Assembly: GCA_028285035.1 (NCBI GenBank)
Contig: JANQQF010000155.1
Coordinates: 62,001 to 126,000, forward strand
DNA from: Phycisphaerae bacterium
GTDB taxonomy: Bacteria; Chloroflexota; Anaerolineae; 4572-78; J111
Direction: 5' to 3'
Length of the DNA stretch: 64,000 nt
The notes under the pieces were generated by a model. The model saw only the letters and a program-made list of their open reading frames with translations, had not been told where the DNA came from and searched no databases. Shown here one piece after another: positions 45,297 through 53,789 of the stretch (its first letter is position 1; each line of letters starts with the position of its first letter). A program made the translations under genes and the position numbers.

Positions 45297-47516
45297 TCAT
45301 AGGCGTCTTGAGCTTTCAATCGATCTTATGTTTTTAGACATATTTTCAGGTATTGATGGAAATTCAATTCGAAAAACGGTTTGATCATTTAACTGATCAA
45401 TACGAATGTCCCCATCATGGGCACTAACAACTTCTCGACTAAATAATAGACTAAACCAAATATTTTTGTTTGGTAGTCCAGACTGTATCCCATTTTTCGC
45501 CAAAGACGTATCAAAAACATCAACCCAGTTTGAAATTGCTTCAATAACAGTATCGGCCAAAAATTCAATTTGTATACCTATTGGCGAACGTATAGAACGC
45601 AAGTACAATCGCCCTCCACCCAGAGCGTCAATCGCATCACTGAAGTTGAGTAATAAGTTTAGGAACATTAGATGTAACTGATTGGGTATTCCTGTTATTG
45701 AAGGTACAGGGGTCAGGGTAAGCTCCAATTCAACCCGTTTCCGTTTCATCTCTTTTTTGGCTAAATTGATCGCTTCTTGTAACACATTATTAAGATTAAC
45801 GGTAGTTTTGGTATCGCTGGCTAGGGGTTGAATCTGACGCATTCGATTAACGAACTCAATCATCCGATCCAGCTCATCTAAACTCAACTTAATATAAGTC
45901 GCCAACTGACTCGGATCATTCAATTGATCTTTGGCCAAAGACAACGCTCCCTGAATAACCTGGGCTGGATTACTTATTTCGTGGGACAGGCTGGTTGTCA
46001 AACGACCGATTGTTGCTAGACGTTCTGACCGTACAATTTCATGATGTAGTCGTTCACGCTCCTCTATTAACCGAGCATTCATGATCGCTGAAGCCGTTAA
46101 CTCCACAACTCCTTCAAAGAGCACAGTATCAGAGTCGGTGAAAGGTTTATCATTACTATTACGCACTGCCAGAATGCCAATATTCGTTCCACGATAACAT
46201 AAGGGGGTAGCTAATATAGAATAATTCTCTACCCCTTTCAGGCAATCCACATTTGGGTCAAAACGGGAATCACCGATTACATTGCCGGTTATATTTAAAC
46301 TTCGATTCTGCTTCATCACCCAGCCCAGTAAGCCTTGATCCTTAGGTTGACGAATAGCCTTGTAATTAAAAGAAAAAACGGTACTTAAGGAAGAGACTAA
46401 CTCAAGGCACTGCCCATCAGCTGATAGAAGCCAAATGTCACCACTCGCAGCATTGAGGAGTGGGACAATTTGTTCTAATGATAGCGCCAAAATAGTATTC
46501 AGCTCAAGACTCTCGTTAATGGTACGGGCGATCAAGACCATGAATTCATTTTGAACTGTCCGAATTTGAGTTGCTTCTTGTAACTGAAAAATGTCGAGAA
46601 GCGGCCCAAGGTGTTGGGCTAAACGAGTCAGCATTCGCTTTTCACTTAAAAGTAATTGGGACGGCGTTAAATAAATCAAATTAAGCACCCCAACAATTTC
46701 TTGATTATTTTTTAGCGCAACACTTAAATAGTAAGGTACATTGTCCTCTGCTTGTTTTGGGGCAGGTTCCCTATACTCAAAATTCGTTAAAGATGTAGGG
46801 GCTTCAGCTAAAGATAAATTCGTAGTTTCGCTCCAGGCATTAAGCTGTAAATTTGAAGACTGCACATTAATCATTGGGATAAATTGAACTTGATCTAGAT
46901 GATCTTGTTGATGAATCCTTAAACAAACATCTGCTTCACCTTTTAGAATAGTTGGATCTTGATCTAGAAACGCGGGGAGGTTGTAACTACTGACCAAATT
47001 AATCTGACCAGCGAGATCATATAAAAATAGCCAAGCCCCAGATGCTTTAAAGATGTTAGACGTCTCTTGGAGTGCTTGGCTAAACGTTTGAGCCGAGGAG
47101 ATATCCTTACGAGCAGGATGAATGCCTTCAATCCAAATGTCAAGACCATACACAGTTGAATGCAAATATTGATTTATACGTGCTCGAATTTCAGTTGTTA
47201 TTAGGGGAAGCAACAAGTAATCATCAGCACCTGTTTCCAAAATAGTCTGCCGCTGACTTGAGTCATTGATAATCGCCAAAAGGGGCACGTCATTAACCAA
47301 GCCGTCTAAAGATAGTTGGTACGCCTCAACCACGCTTTGAATATCTTCGGTTGTATCAATCGCAATCAACTCTATGGGGGATGCCGTATTTGTAAAGGCG
47401 CTTAAATAAGCGCGTGTATCAGTCACGGTGGGTAGTGAGATAAAAAATGTAGCAGAGGTTAGAGCAGTGGAAAATTGTTCAATAAGCAGGTCGTTGGTAC
47501 TAATCAGTAGAAGCAA
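45297..47516 (-). CDS. GAF-domain histidine kinase with degenerate ATPase domain
   Basis: The 739-residue protein has an N-terminal receiver-like domain that lacks the acidic pair (1-120), two GAF-type domains (about 150-310 and 325-470) and HisKA with H512 (S-L-S-H-E-I-S-N-P-A-Q). A HATPase-like domain closes it (about 595-725). The N box is recognisable (L-N-L-L-L-N-F-S-D-A-I), but the usual G1 and G2 glycine boxes are replaced (L-A-D-T-V-I and N-K-N-I-W-F-S-L), so ATP binding is doubtful. It may act as a phosphatase, scaffold or pseudokinase for the downstream regulator. The start is TTG 47516, with GGAG about eight bases upstream. Confidence 0.87.
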   Translation of the reverse strand: MLLLISTNDLLIEQFSTALTSATFFISLPTVTDTRAYLSAFTNTASPIELIAIDTTEDIQSVVEAYQLSLDGLVNDVPLLAIINDSSQRQTILETGADDYLLLPLITTEIRARINQYLHSTVYGLDIWIEGIHPARKDISSAQTFSQALQETSNIFKASGAWLFLYDLAGQINLVSSYNLPAFLDQDPTILKGEADVCLRIHQQDHLDQVQFIPMINVQSSNLQLNAWSETTNLSLAEAPTSLTNFEYREPAPKQAEDNVPYYLSVALKNNQEIVGVLNLIYLTPSQLLLSEKRMLTRLAQHLGPLLDIFQLQEATQIRTVQNEFMVLIARTINESLELNTILALSLEQIVPLLNAASGDIWLLSADGQCLELVSSLSTVFSFNYKAIRQPKDQGLLGWVMKQNRSLNITGNVIGDSRFDPNVDCLKGVENYSILATPLCYRGTNIGILAVRNSNDKPFTDSDTVLFEGVVELTASAIMNARLIEERERLHHEIVRSERLATIGRLTTSLSHEISNPAQVIQGALSLAKDQLNDPSQLATYIKLSLDELDRMIEFVNRMRQIQPLASDTKTTVNLNNVLQEAINLAKKEMKRKRVELELTLTPVPSITGIPNQLHLMFLNLLLNFSDAIDALGGGRLYLRSIRSPIGIQIEFLADTVIEAISNWVDVFDTSLAKNGIQSGLPNKNIWFSLLFSREVVSAHDGDIRIDQLNDQTVFRIEFPSIPENMSKNIRSIESSRRL

Positions 47517-47566
47517 GACAGGTCTCCGGAATTCTGGTCGATAACTTTTTGTTTATTAAAGAAAAA

Positions 47567-47612
47567 ATCCCCTAGGTAAATGGCTCGTTATGGCCAAATA
47601 TTCAGAGGGGAT
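47567..47612 (-). terminator. Possible attenuator in the kinase leader (minus strand)
   Basis: ATCCCCT (47567-47573) and AGGGGAT (47606-47612) pair, with a smaller TGGC/GCCA stem inside. On the minus strand the structure is followed directly by TTTTTTC and then, about 50 bases later, by the kinase start. The inner loop is large, so the strength is uncertain. Confidence 0.35.
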
Positions 47613-47789
47613 AATCAAAACCTAGCAGAAATAAAATGCTGCAGTCAAATTGATCAAATTGTTAAAAATAGGCTATCGTATAATCCCCAAATGTGTATAA
47701 AATCGATTCGCCTATAAACACGGAAATTCATATACTTCACATCTGAGCATACCACAAAAATCGCACGTCGACAACACATTTTCAAGGAG

Positions 47790-47850
47790 TTTAGGGCTAT
47801 TTGAAGGAGAGTTTGTAGAGTTTTTAGGGCTAGGAGAGTTTATAGAGTTT
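47790..47850. repeat. Imperfect tandem repeat of about 30 bases
   Basis: TTTAGGGCT followed a few bases later by AGGAGAGTTTRTAGAGTTT occurs twice in succession. The first copy has five extra bases. Confidence 0.65.
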
Positions 47851-47872
47851 CGCGCACCACCAAAATAATGAA

Positions 47873-47910
47873 AGTAAGGCATCCGAAAGTGCACTTTCGG
47901 ATGCCTTACT
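47873..47910. repeat. Perfect 38-bp palindrome
   Basis: The two 19-base halves are exact reverse complements (AGTAAGGCATC.../...GATGCCTTACT). It is the longest perfect palindrome I noticed. No T-run follows on either strand. It may be a cruciform or hairpin acting as terminator, processing site or protein-binding site. Confidence 0.8.
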
Positions 47911-48045
47911 CAACCCTACTTTCACAGGATTTTGACAGTCCCTGCGGGACGACCCGGAAGAATGAAAATGTATCATAGGTATCCCAGCCTGCGAATGGAC
48001 AGGCTAGAAGTCTGTGTTACAACACTACTTTCAAAGGAGCACATA

Positions 48046-49230
48046 ATGTTAGACAAAGCCAAAGCCTTAGCCCCAGAAATGATTCGGCTACGCCGTGACT
48101 TCCATCGTCATCCTGAATTAAGTTTTCAGGAATTTCGCACCGCCAAAATTGTGGCAGATACATTGCAAGAGATTGGTGGGATTGAGGTGAAAACAGGTGT
48201 GGCAAAAACAGGTGTCATTGGTGAGATGGGCACCAAACCTGGCCCAACCATTGCCATTCGGGCAGATATGGATGCCCTACCTATCACGGAAAAAACAAAT
48301 ACGGAATATAGCTCAACCAACCCAGGTGTGATGCACGCCTGTGGGCACGATGGGCATACGGCCATTCTGTTAGGCGTGGCTCAGTTGCTTAAGGAAAGCT
48401 TTGCCGAAGGCTTGCCAGGCAAAGTGCGCTTCCTCTTCCAACCATCAGAAGAAAATGCTGATGAAGAAAACAAGAGTGGTGGCGAACGAATGGCCGAAGA
48501 AGGAGTGATGGATGGGGCAGATGCAACAATTGCCCTGCACCTGATCTCAAACATACCAACAGGCACGGTCCATACCTACGCGGGATGGATGACCGCTGCC
48601 GTTGATACTTTCAAAGCCTGGATTACTGGCACGGGTGGACACGGAGCGTACCCGCATCAAGGCACCGATCCGATTTGGATGCTCGGCCCGGTACTAACCG
48701 CCCTACACGGCATCGTCTCCCGCAAAGTTGATCCTGCCCATCCTGCAGTCGTTAGTCTTGGTGAGGTCCATGCTGGCACAACCAGCAATGTCATTCCGGC
48801 CGAAGTTTATTTGCACGGCACCTTACGCAGCTTTGATGATGATGTCCGACAGCAATTGATTGATGAGGTACGCCGCGCCTTGTCGATTGTGCAGCCACTG
48901 GGTGGCGATTTCCGGCTAGAGATCCGTAAGGGCTATCCAGCCTTGTGGAATGATGCAACTGTCAATGGCTGGCTACATCAGGTGAGTGGAGACCTCTTGG
49001 GAAGTGAAAATGTTCTCTCAGAACCAATGGGAATGGGAGCTGAGGACTATTCCTACCTTGCCCAGAAATCGCCAGGGGCGATGATTGCAGTCGGGGCAGC
49101 CCTGAATGATGGGATTGAACGTAATCACCACACCGCAGAATTTGATATCAACGAAGATGCTATTCCACTTGGGGCGGCAGTACTCGCAGAGACAGCCCGT
49201 CGTTTCCTGGCCGGGGAGGTATCCCTATGA
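48046..49230 (+). CDS. M20 family amidohydrolase
   Basis: The 394-residue protein belongs to the M20D amidohydrolases (hippurate, N-acetyl- or IAA-amino acid hydrolases). Metal and catalytic motifs are clear: M-H97-A-C99-G-H101-D-G-H104, then P-S-E-E-N with the catalytic Glu, and a dimerisation-domain T-G-T-G-G-H-G-A-Y-P-H. It hydrolyses an N-acyl amide bond in an amino acid conjugate; the substrate is not determined. I chose ATG 48046, with AAAGGAG about seven bases upstream. The open frame extends to 47932, but the added 38 residues are not family-like. The stop overlaps the next gene's ATG. Confidence 0.92.
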   Translation: MLDKAKALAPEMIRLRRDFHRHPELSFQEFRTAKIVADTLQEIGGIEVKTGVAKTGVIGEMGTKPGPTIAIRADMDALPITEKTNTEYSSTNPGVMHACGHDGHTAILLGVAQLLKESFAEGLPGKVRFLFQPSEENADEENKSGGERMAEEGVMDGADATIALHLISNIPTGTVHTYAGWMTAAVDTFKAWITGTGGHGAYPHQGTDPIWMLGPVLTALHGIVSRKVDPAHPAVVSLGEVHAGTTSNVIPAEVYLHGTLRSFDDDVRQQLIDEVRRALSIVQPLGGDFRLEIRKGYPALWNDATVNGWLHQVSGDLLGSENVLSEPMGMGAEDYSYLAQKSPGAMIAVGAALNDGIERNHHTAEFDINEDAIPLGAAVLAETARRFLAGEVSL

Positions 49231-50168
49231 CCCTCACCCTCAATTTGAGCAATTTGGCCCACACATATTCAATCGTTGCCCATGATCCAAACACGGGGGA
49301 AATGGGCGTGGCGGTGCAATCCCATTGGTTCTCAGTTGGCTCTGTTGTCTCCTGGGCAGAAGCTGGGGTGGGAGCTATTGCCACCCAGTCGCTCGTCAAC
49401 ATCAGCTTCGGACCTTATGGCCTGGAACTGCTCAAGGCAGGCCACACGGCGCAGGAAGTCGTCAATGCCTTGCTAGAAAACGACGAAGGCCGCGATGTAC
49501 GTCAACTCGCCATTATCGATACGGCAGGTAATGTCGCCACCCATACGGGAAGTCGCTGCATTGCCGAGGCCGGACATCAGGCTGGGGAAACCTTTTCGGT
49601 GCAGGCTAATCTAATGCTCAACAATACAGTCTGGCCAGCAATGGCAGAGGCATATGAGCAAAGTGATGGGCCACTCGCCGAACGCATGCTGACAGCCCTG
49701 GAAGCAGCTCAAGCCGAAGGGGGCGACATTCGCGGGAAGCAATCGGCAGCTCTGCTGGTAGTTCGCGGTGAGCCAACCGGTGAGATTTGGCGAGACCGCC
49801 TGATTGATCTACGCATCGAGGATCACTCCGACCCTGTTCACGAGCTCAAGCGGCTCTTGCATGTCCATCGCACCTATGAATTTATGAATGCGGGGGATGA
49901 TGCTTTAGAGAAAAACGATGTCAATGCTGCCTTAGCCGCATATGGTCAAGCTGAGCGTATGTTGTCTGAGAATCTGGAAATGCGCTTTTGGCACGCGGTT
50001 GCGTTGGCGAATGTCGGGAATCTGACAGAAGCCCTCCCTAAATTTAAGGTATTATTTGAGCAGGACGCGCAGTGGGCTTTAGTCGCCGACCGCATTCACC
50101 GGGCTGGCTTCTTTAATGTTGATACCGATGCGCTTGATCAGATTTTGGCCCAACGTCCCGATAGTTAA
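49227..50168 (+). CDS. DUF1028 family protein with TPR-like C-terminus
   Basis: In this 313-residue protein residues 1-195 match DUF1028 (A-H-D-P-N-T-G-E-M-G-V-A-V-Q-S, then A-T-Q-S-L-V-N-I-S-F-G-P). Structural studies describe this family as Ntn-hydrolase-like. The C-terminal third (about 220-300) looks like TPR helices, as in several DUF1028 fusions. Its ATG overlaps the amidohydrolase stop, so the two are translationally coupled and may act on the same amide substrate. A GTP/ATP motif is absent. Confidence 0.85.
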   Translation: MTLTLNLSNLAHTYSIVAHDPNTGEMGVAVQSHWFSVGSVVSWAEAGVGAIATQSLVNISFGPYGLELLKAGHTAQEVVNALLENDEGRDVRQLAIIDTAGNVATHTGSRCIAEAGHQAGETFSVQANLMLNNTVWPAMAEAYEQSDGPLAERMLTALEAAQAEGGDIRGKQSAALLVVRGEPTGEIWRDRLIDLRIEDHSDPVHELKRLLHVHRTYEFMNAGDDALEKNDVNAALAAYGQAERMLSENLEMRFWHAVALANVGNLTEALPKFKVLFEQDAQWALVADRIHRAGFFNVDTDALDQILAQRPDS

Positions 50169-50238
50169 TTATTAGTCATTGGTCGTTTATTGTTCAAGTG
50201 ATTCACACACGAAACCAATGACAAAGGACAAGCGGCAC

Positions 50239-50853
50239 ATGACAAGTGGAAAAACACAAAAGTTTAACTGGGAAATTTTAATTAACTGGGGCATTCTTAT
50301 CTTAGCTGGATTCGTGATGGGGATGTTCTTACGTCGCCCTTCCTATGGATTTATATTTGGCGTGCTTGGTGGGGGTACTGCGGGCAAAATTGCTGAGGGT
50401 GTTGTCATTGGTCTGGCCATTGGCATTGCCGAACAGTTTGCCATGCCGCCCCAACTGAAAAAAAATCCGTTGTGGGTGGTAGGTACGGTGTTAGGCTGGG
50501 GCATTGGCTGGGGCTATGGCTGGAGTATTGCCCTCCAGTTGTCAGGCGGATTCACCTTTGTCTTTGCCGTTGTTGGCGGTATTTCTGGTCTCATCGCCAG
50601 TCTCATTCACTGGCCTCTTCTTTATCGGCAGCTTAGGTTCTCTGTCGTCTGGATTGTGGGCAATACATTGGGATGGTCCTTCGGCTTGGCCCTAGGCATG
50701 GGCATCGGTGGCCAATTCAGTTGGTTCCTCGGCGGGGCCGTGGCCGGCCTTATCACCGGAGGAACAATGCTGTGGTTGTTATCACAAACACCGGATTTGG
50801 ATAACAGTACCTCAAGTGTTGATGAGCAAGGAACATTGGCCGCACAGCAGTAA
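50239..50853 (+). CDS. Glycine-rich polytopic membrane protein
   Basis: In this 204-residue protein at least five hydrophobic segments alternate with short loops, and many contain G-x-x-x-G or G-W-G-x-G-W-G patterns (for example L-G-W-G-I-G-W-G-Y-G-W). Such motifs pack helices tightly. I do not recognise a family. The frame opens at 50179, but ATG 50239 gives M-T-S-G-K-T-Q and is preceded, at a distance, by AAGGAC. It ends 38 bases before the promoter of the five-gene operon. Confidence 0.72.
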   Translation: MTSGKTQKFNWEILINWGILILAGFVMGMFLRRPSYGFIFGVLGGGTAGKIAEGVVIGLAIGIAEQFAMPPQLKKNPLWVVGTVLGWGIGWGYGWSIALQLSGGFTFVFAVVGGISGLIASLIHWPLLYRQLRFSVVWIVGNTLGWSFGLALGMGIGGQFSWFLGGAVAGLITGGTMLWLLSQTPDLDNSTSSVDEQGTLAAQQ

Positions 50854-50891
50854 ACTTATCCCGCCCAATAAATCCAATTTTATTTTCTTAC

Positions 50892-50920
50892 TTGACATTT
50901 GAACATCCGTTCTTTACAAT
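50892..50920 (+). promoter_or_regulatory. Promoter of the SWIM-DUF5691-MoxR-DUF5682-VWA operon
   Basis: TTGACA (50892-50897) and TACAAT (50915-50920) are separated by exactly 17 bases, a consensus-like sigma-70 promoter. Transcription would begin near 50927. The open frame extends through this sequence, but starts at TTG 50892 and ATG 50919 would lie inside the promoter. Confidence 0.75.
50901..50912. promoter_or_regulatory. LexA/DinR-like operator in the promoter spacer
   Basis: GAACATCCGTTC has the form GAAC-N4-GTTC and lies between the -35 and -10 boxes, the classic repressor position. It is the same motif as at 13310. The centre is not fully symmetric (ATCC). Confidence 0.55.
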
Positions 50921-50930
50921 GTCTACAGAT

Positions 50931-52259
50931 ATGCTGGAATTGATGTGGACGATGGAGCAAGTTTTGGGACTTGCTCCAGATAAATACAGTTTGAAGACTA
51001 GTCGCAATTTTGCGACCCCTGAACGTTGGTTGAACCTAGGCCAGAATGATCAAATGGCCTGGGGTGAATTTCCCCTCAAAGATAAACCACCTTTTCAAGT
51101 AAAAATTAATTTATCTGAACTGAACTTGGCCTGTGGCTGTGCCAGCCGTAAATTCCCTTGTTACCATTCTCTGGGGTTACTTATGTTGTTGGTCGCCCAA
51201 CCGGACGCTTTTACCAACACTACCCCGCCAAACTGGATGACGACCTGGTTTGAGGACCAAGTCGCTCAAGCAAAACGCAAACAAAATCGCCAAAGTAATC
51301 AAAGTACAAAAACGCAATCTCAACGAGAGGCTCGTCGTTACAAGAATTTGATGATTGGGCTACAGGAATTGGATTTATGGCTATGCGATATGGTTCGCAA
51401 TGGCTTCGCGACTCTACCCGACCAATCTAAACAATATTGGAGTCAAATGGCGGACCGTTTGGTCGATGCGCATGCCAGTGAGTTGGCCACTGAAATTCGT
51501 GAGATGGCTGTCATCCCGGAAAGGAGCCCAGATTGGCCCGAACAAATGTTACGAAAAATAGGCCGGCTCCACCTCTTAATTCAGGGCTTTAATCGCTTCG
51601 AGCAACACCCCCCACAAATCCAGGCGGATTTAAAGGCGGCCATCGGTTGGCTGCCTGACACCACGACTGAAGTCGGGGAAACAGTTGATGACACTTGGTA
51701 TGTTCTAGGACGACGGTTCAACCTAAGCGGCAAGCAGAAAGTACAACGCACGTGGCTTTGGGGCGAAAATAGCCAACGCTTTGCCCTCATCTTTGATGTG
51801 GCATATGCCAAACAATCAATCAATCTCAGTTTGGTAGTGGGCACTCGATTTGAGGGAACACTTTGTTTTGAGCCTAGCCTGACCCCGCTCCGAGCCTCAT
51901 TAGTTGCCCAAGCCAATCCAATGCAGGCCACAAAACCTTTCACCGGAAACGCTTCGATCAAGAGTGCCAACCAAGCATTTACCAAGGCCCTAACCCACAA
52001 TCCCTGGCTGCGATATTTTCCTTTCGCCTTGCAGGATATCTCTTTGAACAAAGTCGAGGATCGCTGGATGCTTCAGGATTCTGAGGGGTATTTGTTACCT
52101 CTGCCAGAAAAATTCGAACAAGTGTGGCATCTCCAAGTTTTAGCTCATACTCAGCCCCTCACCCTGTTTGGCGAGTGGAATGGCCACACATTTCATCCCT
52201 TCACCCTGTGGCACGGGAAACGTCTATTAGAGCTACATATTTTAGGAAACGTACGATGA
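50931..52259 (+). CDS. SWIM zinc finger protein (YehQ-like), first gene of the five-gene operon
   Basis: The 442-residue protein has a SWIM zinc-binding motif C68-x-C70-x6-C77-x-H79 (L-A-C-G-C-A-S-R-K-F-P-C-Y-H) near the N-terminus. A basic Gln/Lys-rich segment (about 115-135) and a long region of unknown fold follow. SWIM domains bind DNA or proteins. The start is a judgement: with the promoter at 50892-50920 the message would start near 50927, so ATG 50931 (M-L-E-L-M-W) gives a nearly leaderless mRNA. ATG 50919 or TTG 50892 would precede the start site, and ATG 50952 is another option. The stop overlaps the next ATG (ATGA). Confidence 0.82.
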   Translation: MLELMWTMEQVLGLAPDKYSLKTSRNFATPERWLNLGQNDQMAWGEFPLKDKPPFQVKINLSELNLACGCASRKFPCYHSLGLLMLLVAQPDAFTNTTPPNWMTTWFEDQVAQAKRKQNRQSNQSTKTQSQREARRYKNLMIGLQELDLWLCDMVRNGFATLPDQSKQYWSQMADRLVDAHASELATEIREMAVIPERSPDWPEQMLRKIGRLHLLIQGFNRFEQHPPQIQADLKAAIGWLPDTTTEVGETVDDTWYVLGRRFNLSGKQKVQRTWLWGENSQRFALIFDVAYAKQSINLSLVVGTRFEGTLCFEPSLTPLRASLVAQANPMQATKPFTGNASIKSANQAFTKALTHNPWLRYFPFALQDISLNKVEDRWMLQDSEGYLLPLPEKFEQVWHLQVLAHTQPLTLFGEWNGHTFHPFTLWHGKRLLELHILGNVR

Positions 52260-53779
52260 GTGATCTGACAAACTTGATCAAAGTCGCTATGTTAGGCACA
52301 GAGCGCGAGGCAACACAACTGGATGACTCTAACTCACCGTTGGGTCAGCTATTAAATCGGCTAGATGACTCATCCCCTGAACACCATTTTCTTAGTCAGG
52401 CCAGTGCAATCACCCTCCACGAGCAAGCGGGGAAACTTCCCAAACAATTAACAAAACCAAACACCTTCTCGCAAAAATCAACGGAGGAGCTATTGCCTTG
52501 CTCACCCGCAATTAATCGTCGATTAGGGGCGATGATTGAAGGACAGCATCAAAATTTGCTTCCTGAACTTCTGACCGCCCTGGCTAAAGCAGGTCAGCGT
52601 GTGCCTGAAGAACATCTCCCTAATTTACTTGCCCGTGGGGCCAAAAGCGCAACGCTTCGTCCAACAATTTTGCCAGTGCTTGGTGAAAGCGGGCGCTGGT
52701 TAGCCAGCCAGAATCCAGCGTGGGGGTATGCGGCCCCCAAACTTGGAGATTGGGATGGAATGAAAGCACAGTGGGACAAGGCAACGCCTGTCCAAAAGCA
52801 AACCCTGCTCCGTCAGATGCGTCATCTTGATCCAGAGCAAGGCCGACAACTTTTAGAAAGCACCTGGAAGACAGAACCGCCCCCGAATCGACTCAATCTC
52901 ATGAAATCCCTGGACGTTGGTCTCAGTATGGCTGATGAGCCTTTTCTTGAAATTGCCTTGGATGATCGAACCAGCACTGTTCGCCGGAAAGCGGCCGATT
53001 TGCTGGCCCAACTACCTCAATCACGTTTATGCCAACGGATGATCCAGCATACAGCCACCTTGTTGCGGTGGGCACCACGCAATCCTATCAAACTCCACGT
53101 GAAATTTCCTAGTTTGATTAGTCCGACGATGATTCGAGATGGTGTTTTGCCTCGACCAAAGGGGAATTTATCGCGGATTCGGGCGGCTCAAATGCTTGAA
53201 ATGTTAGGCGCTGTTCCCTTAGATCATTGGACCAACAAATGGCAAGTCCCCCCCGAACGAATTATTGCCGCGACCCGAACCAGCCAATGGCCACGAACAC
53301 TTATCAGATCATTTTCCCTAGCGGCAGAGCGACAAAACCAACAAAGCTGGGCCAAAGCTCTCATTGAAACCGATCGATACAGTGTCTACACTGTTAAATT
53401 GGTCAAATTGTTAGAAATTACCGAGTTTCAGGCAATGCTTCAACATCTGAGCAATCCTAAACGGCCACTCAAAGACAGTCCATTTTTGAACGTTTTGCGA
53501 AAATGGCCACATCCCTGGAATGATGACATTGCTCGCATCTGGATTGACCACATTACTGCTTATTTAAAGAAGCACCCTGATGAAGACGCAGCCCAGCCCA
53601 CATTACGAACAAATATAAAAGTTTTTGCTCGGCTTTGTCCGACACATTTTATCGATGAAATTGTCGAAACCCATTTACCCTTAACCAAAGATCGATCCTA
53701 TTGGCAGCTATTTATTCAAGACTTTATTGCAATCTTGAAAGTCCGGCAGGCGATGTTAGCAGAATTGACAGGAGATTAA
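52256..53779 (+). CDS. DUF5691 family protein
   Basis: The 507-residue protein matches my recollection of DUF5691, which is typically found next to SWIM and MoxR/VWA genes. It is helical throughout, with repeated short amphipathic helices resembling HEAT repeats. Examples are P-F-L-E-I-A-L-D-D-R-T-S-T-V-R-R-K-A-A at about 236-254 and R-I-R-A-A-Q-M-L-E-M-L near 306-316. No catalytic motif or membrane segment is visible. The start is ATG 52256, which overlaps the SWIM gene stop; a longer open frame from 52124 lies inside the SWIM gene. A scaffold or adaptor role is the most natural inference. Confidence 0.8.
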   Translation: MSDLTNLIKVAMLGTEREATQLDDSNSPLGQLLNRLDDSSPEHHFLSQASAITLHEQAGKLPKQLTKPNTFSQKSTEELLPCSPAINRRLGAMIEGQHQNLLPELLTALAKAGQRVPEEHLPNLLARGAKSATLRPTILPVLGESGRWLASQNPAWGYAAPKLGDWDGMKAQWDKATPVQKQTLLRQMRHLDPEQGRQLLESTWKTEPPPNRLNLMKSLDVGLSMADEPFLEIALDDRTSTVRRKAADLLAQLPQSRLCQRMIQHTATLLRWAPRNPIKLHVKFPSLISPTMIRDGVLPRPKGNLSRIRAAQMLEMLGAVPLDHWTNKWQVPPERIIAATRTSQWPRTLIRSFSLAAERQNQQSWAKALIETDRYSVYTVKLVKLLEITEFQAMLQHLSNPKRPLKDSPFLNVLRKWPHPWNDDIARIWIDHITAYLKKHPDEDAAQPTLRTNIKVFARLCPTHFIDEIVETHLPLTKDRSYWQLFIQDFIAILKVRQAMLAELTGD

Positions 53780-53789
53780 ATTAAGAGAA

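Larger units (their letters stand above)
47613..48045. other. Divergent region before the M20 amidohydrolase gene
   Basis: No credible gene is seen in this stretch. It contains an imperfect tandem repeat at 47790-47850, a 38-bp palindrome at 47873-47910 and two short inverted repeats (GTCCC/GGGAC at 47938-47950; AGCCTG/CAGGCT at 47986-48005). A TTGACA at 47932-47937 has no matching -10. Confidence 0.5.

Noticed and set aside
47932..47937. TTGACA as a promoter for the amidohydrolase gene
   Set aside because: No -10-like hexamer lies 16-18 bases downstream; the nearest candidate is 33 bases away.
47932..48045. In-frame extension of the M20 amidohydrolase upstream of ATG 48046
   Set aside because: The added residues are not family-like, run through the structured leader and ignore the AAAGGAG before 48046.
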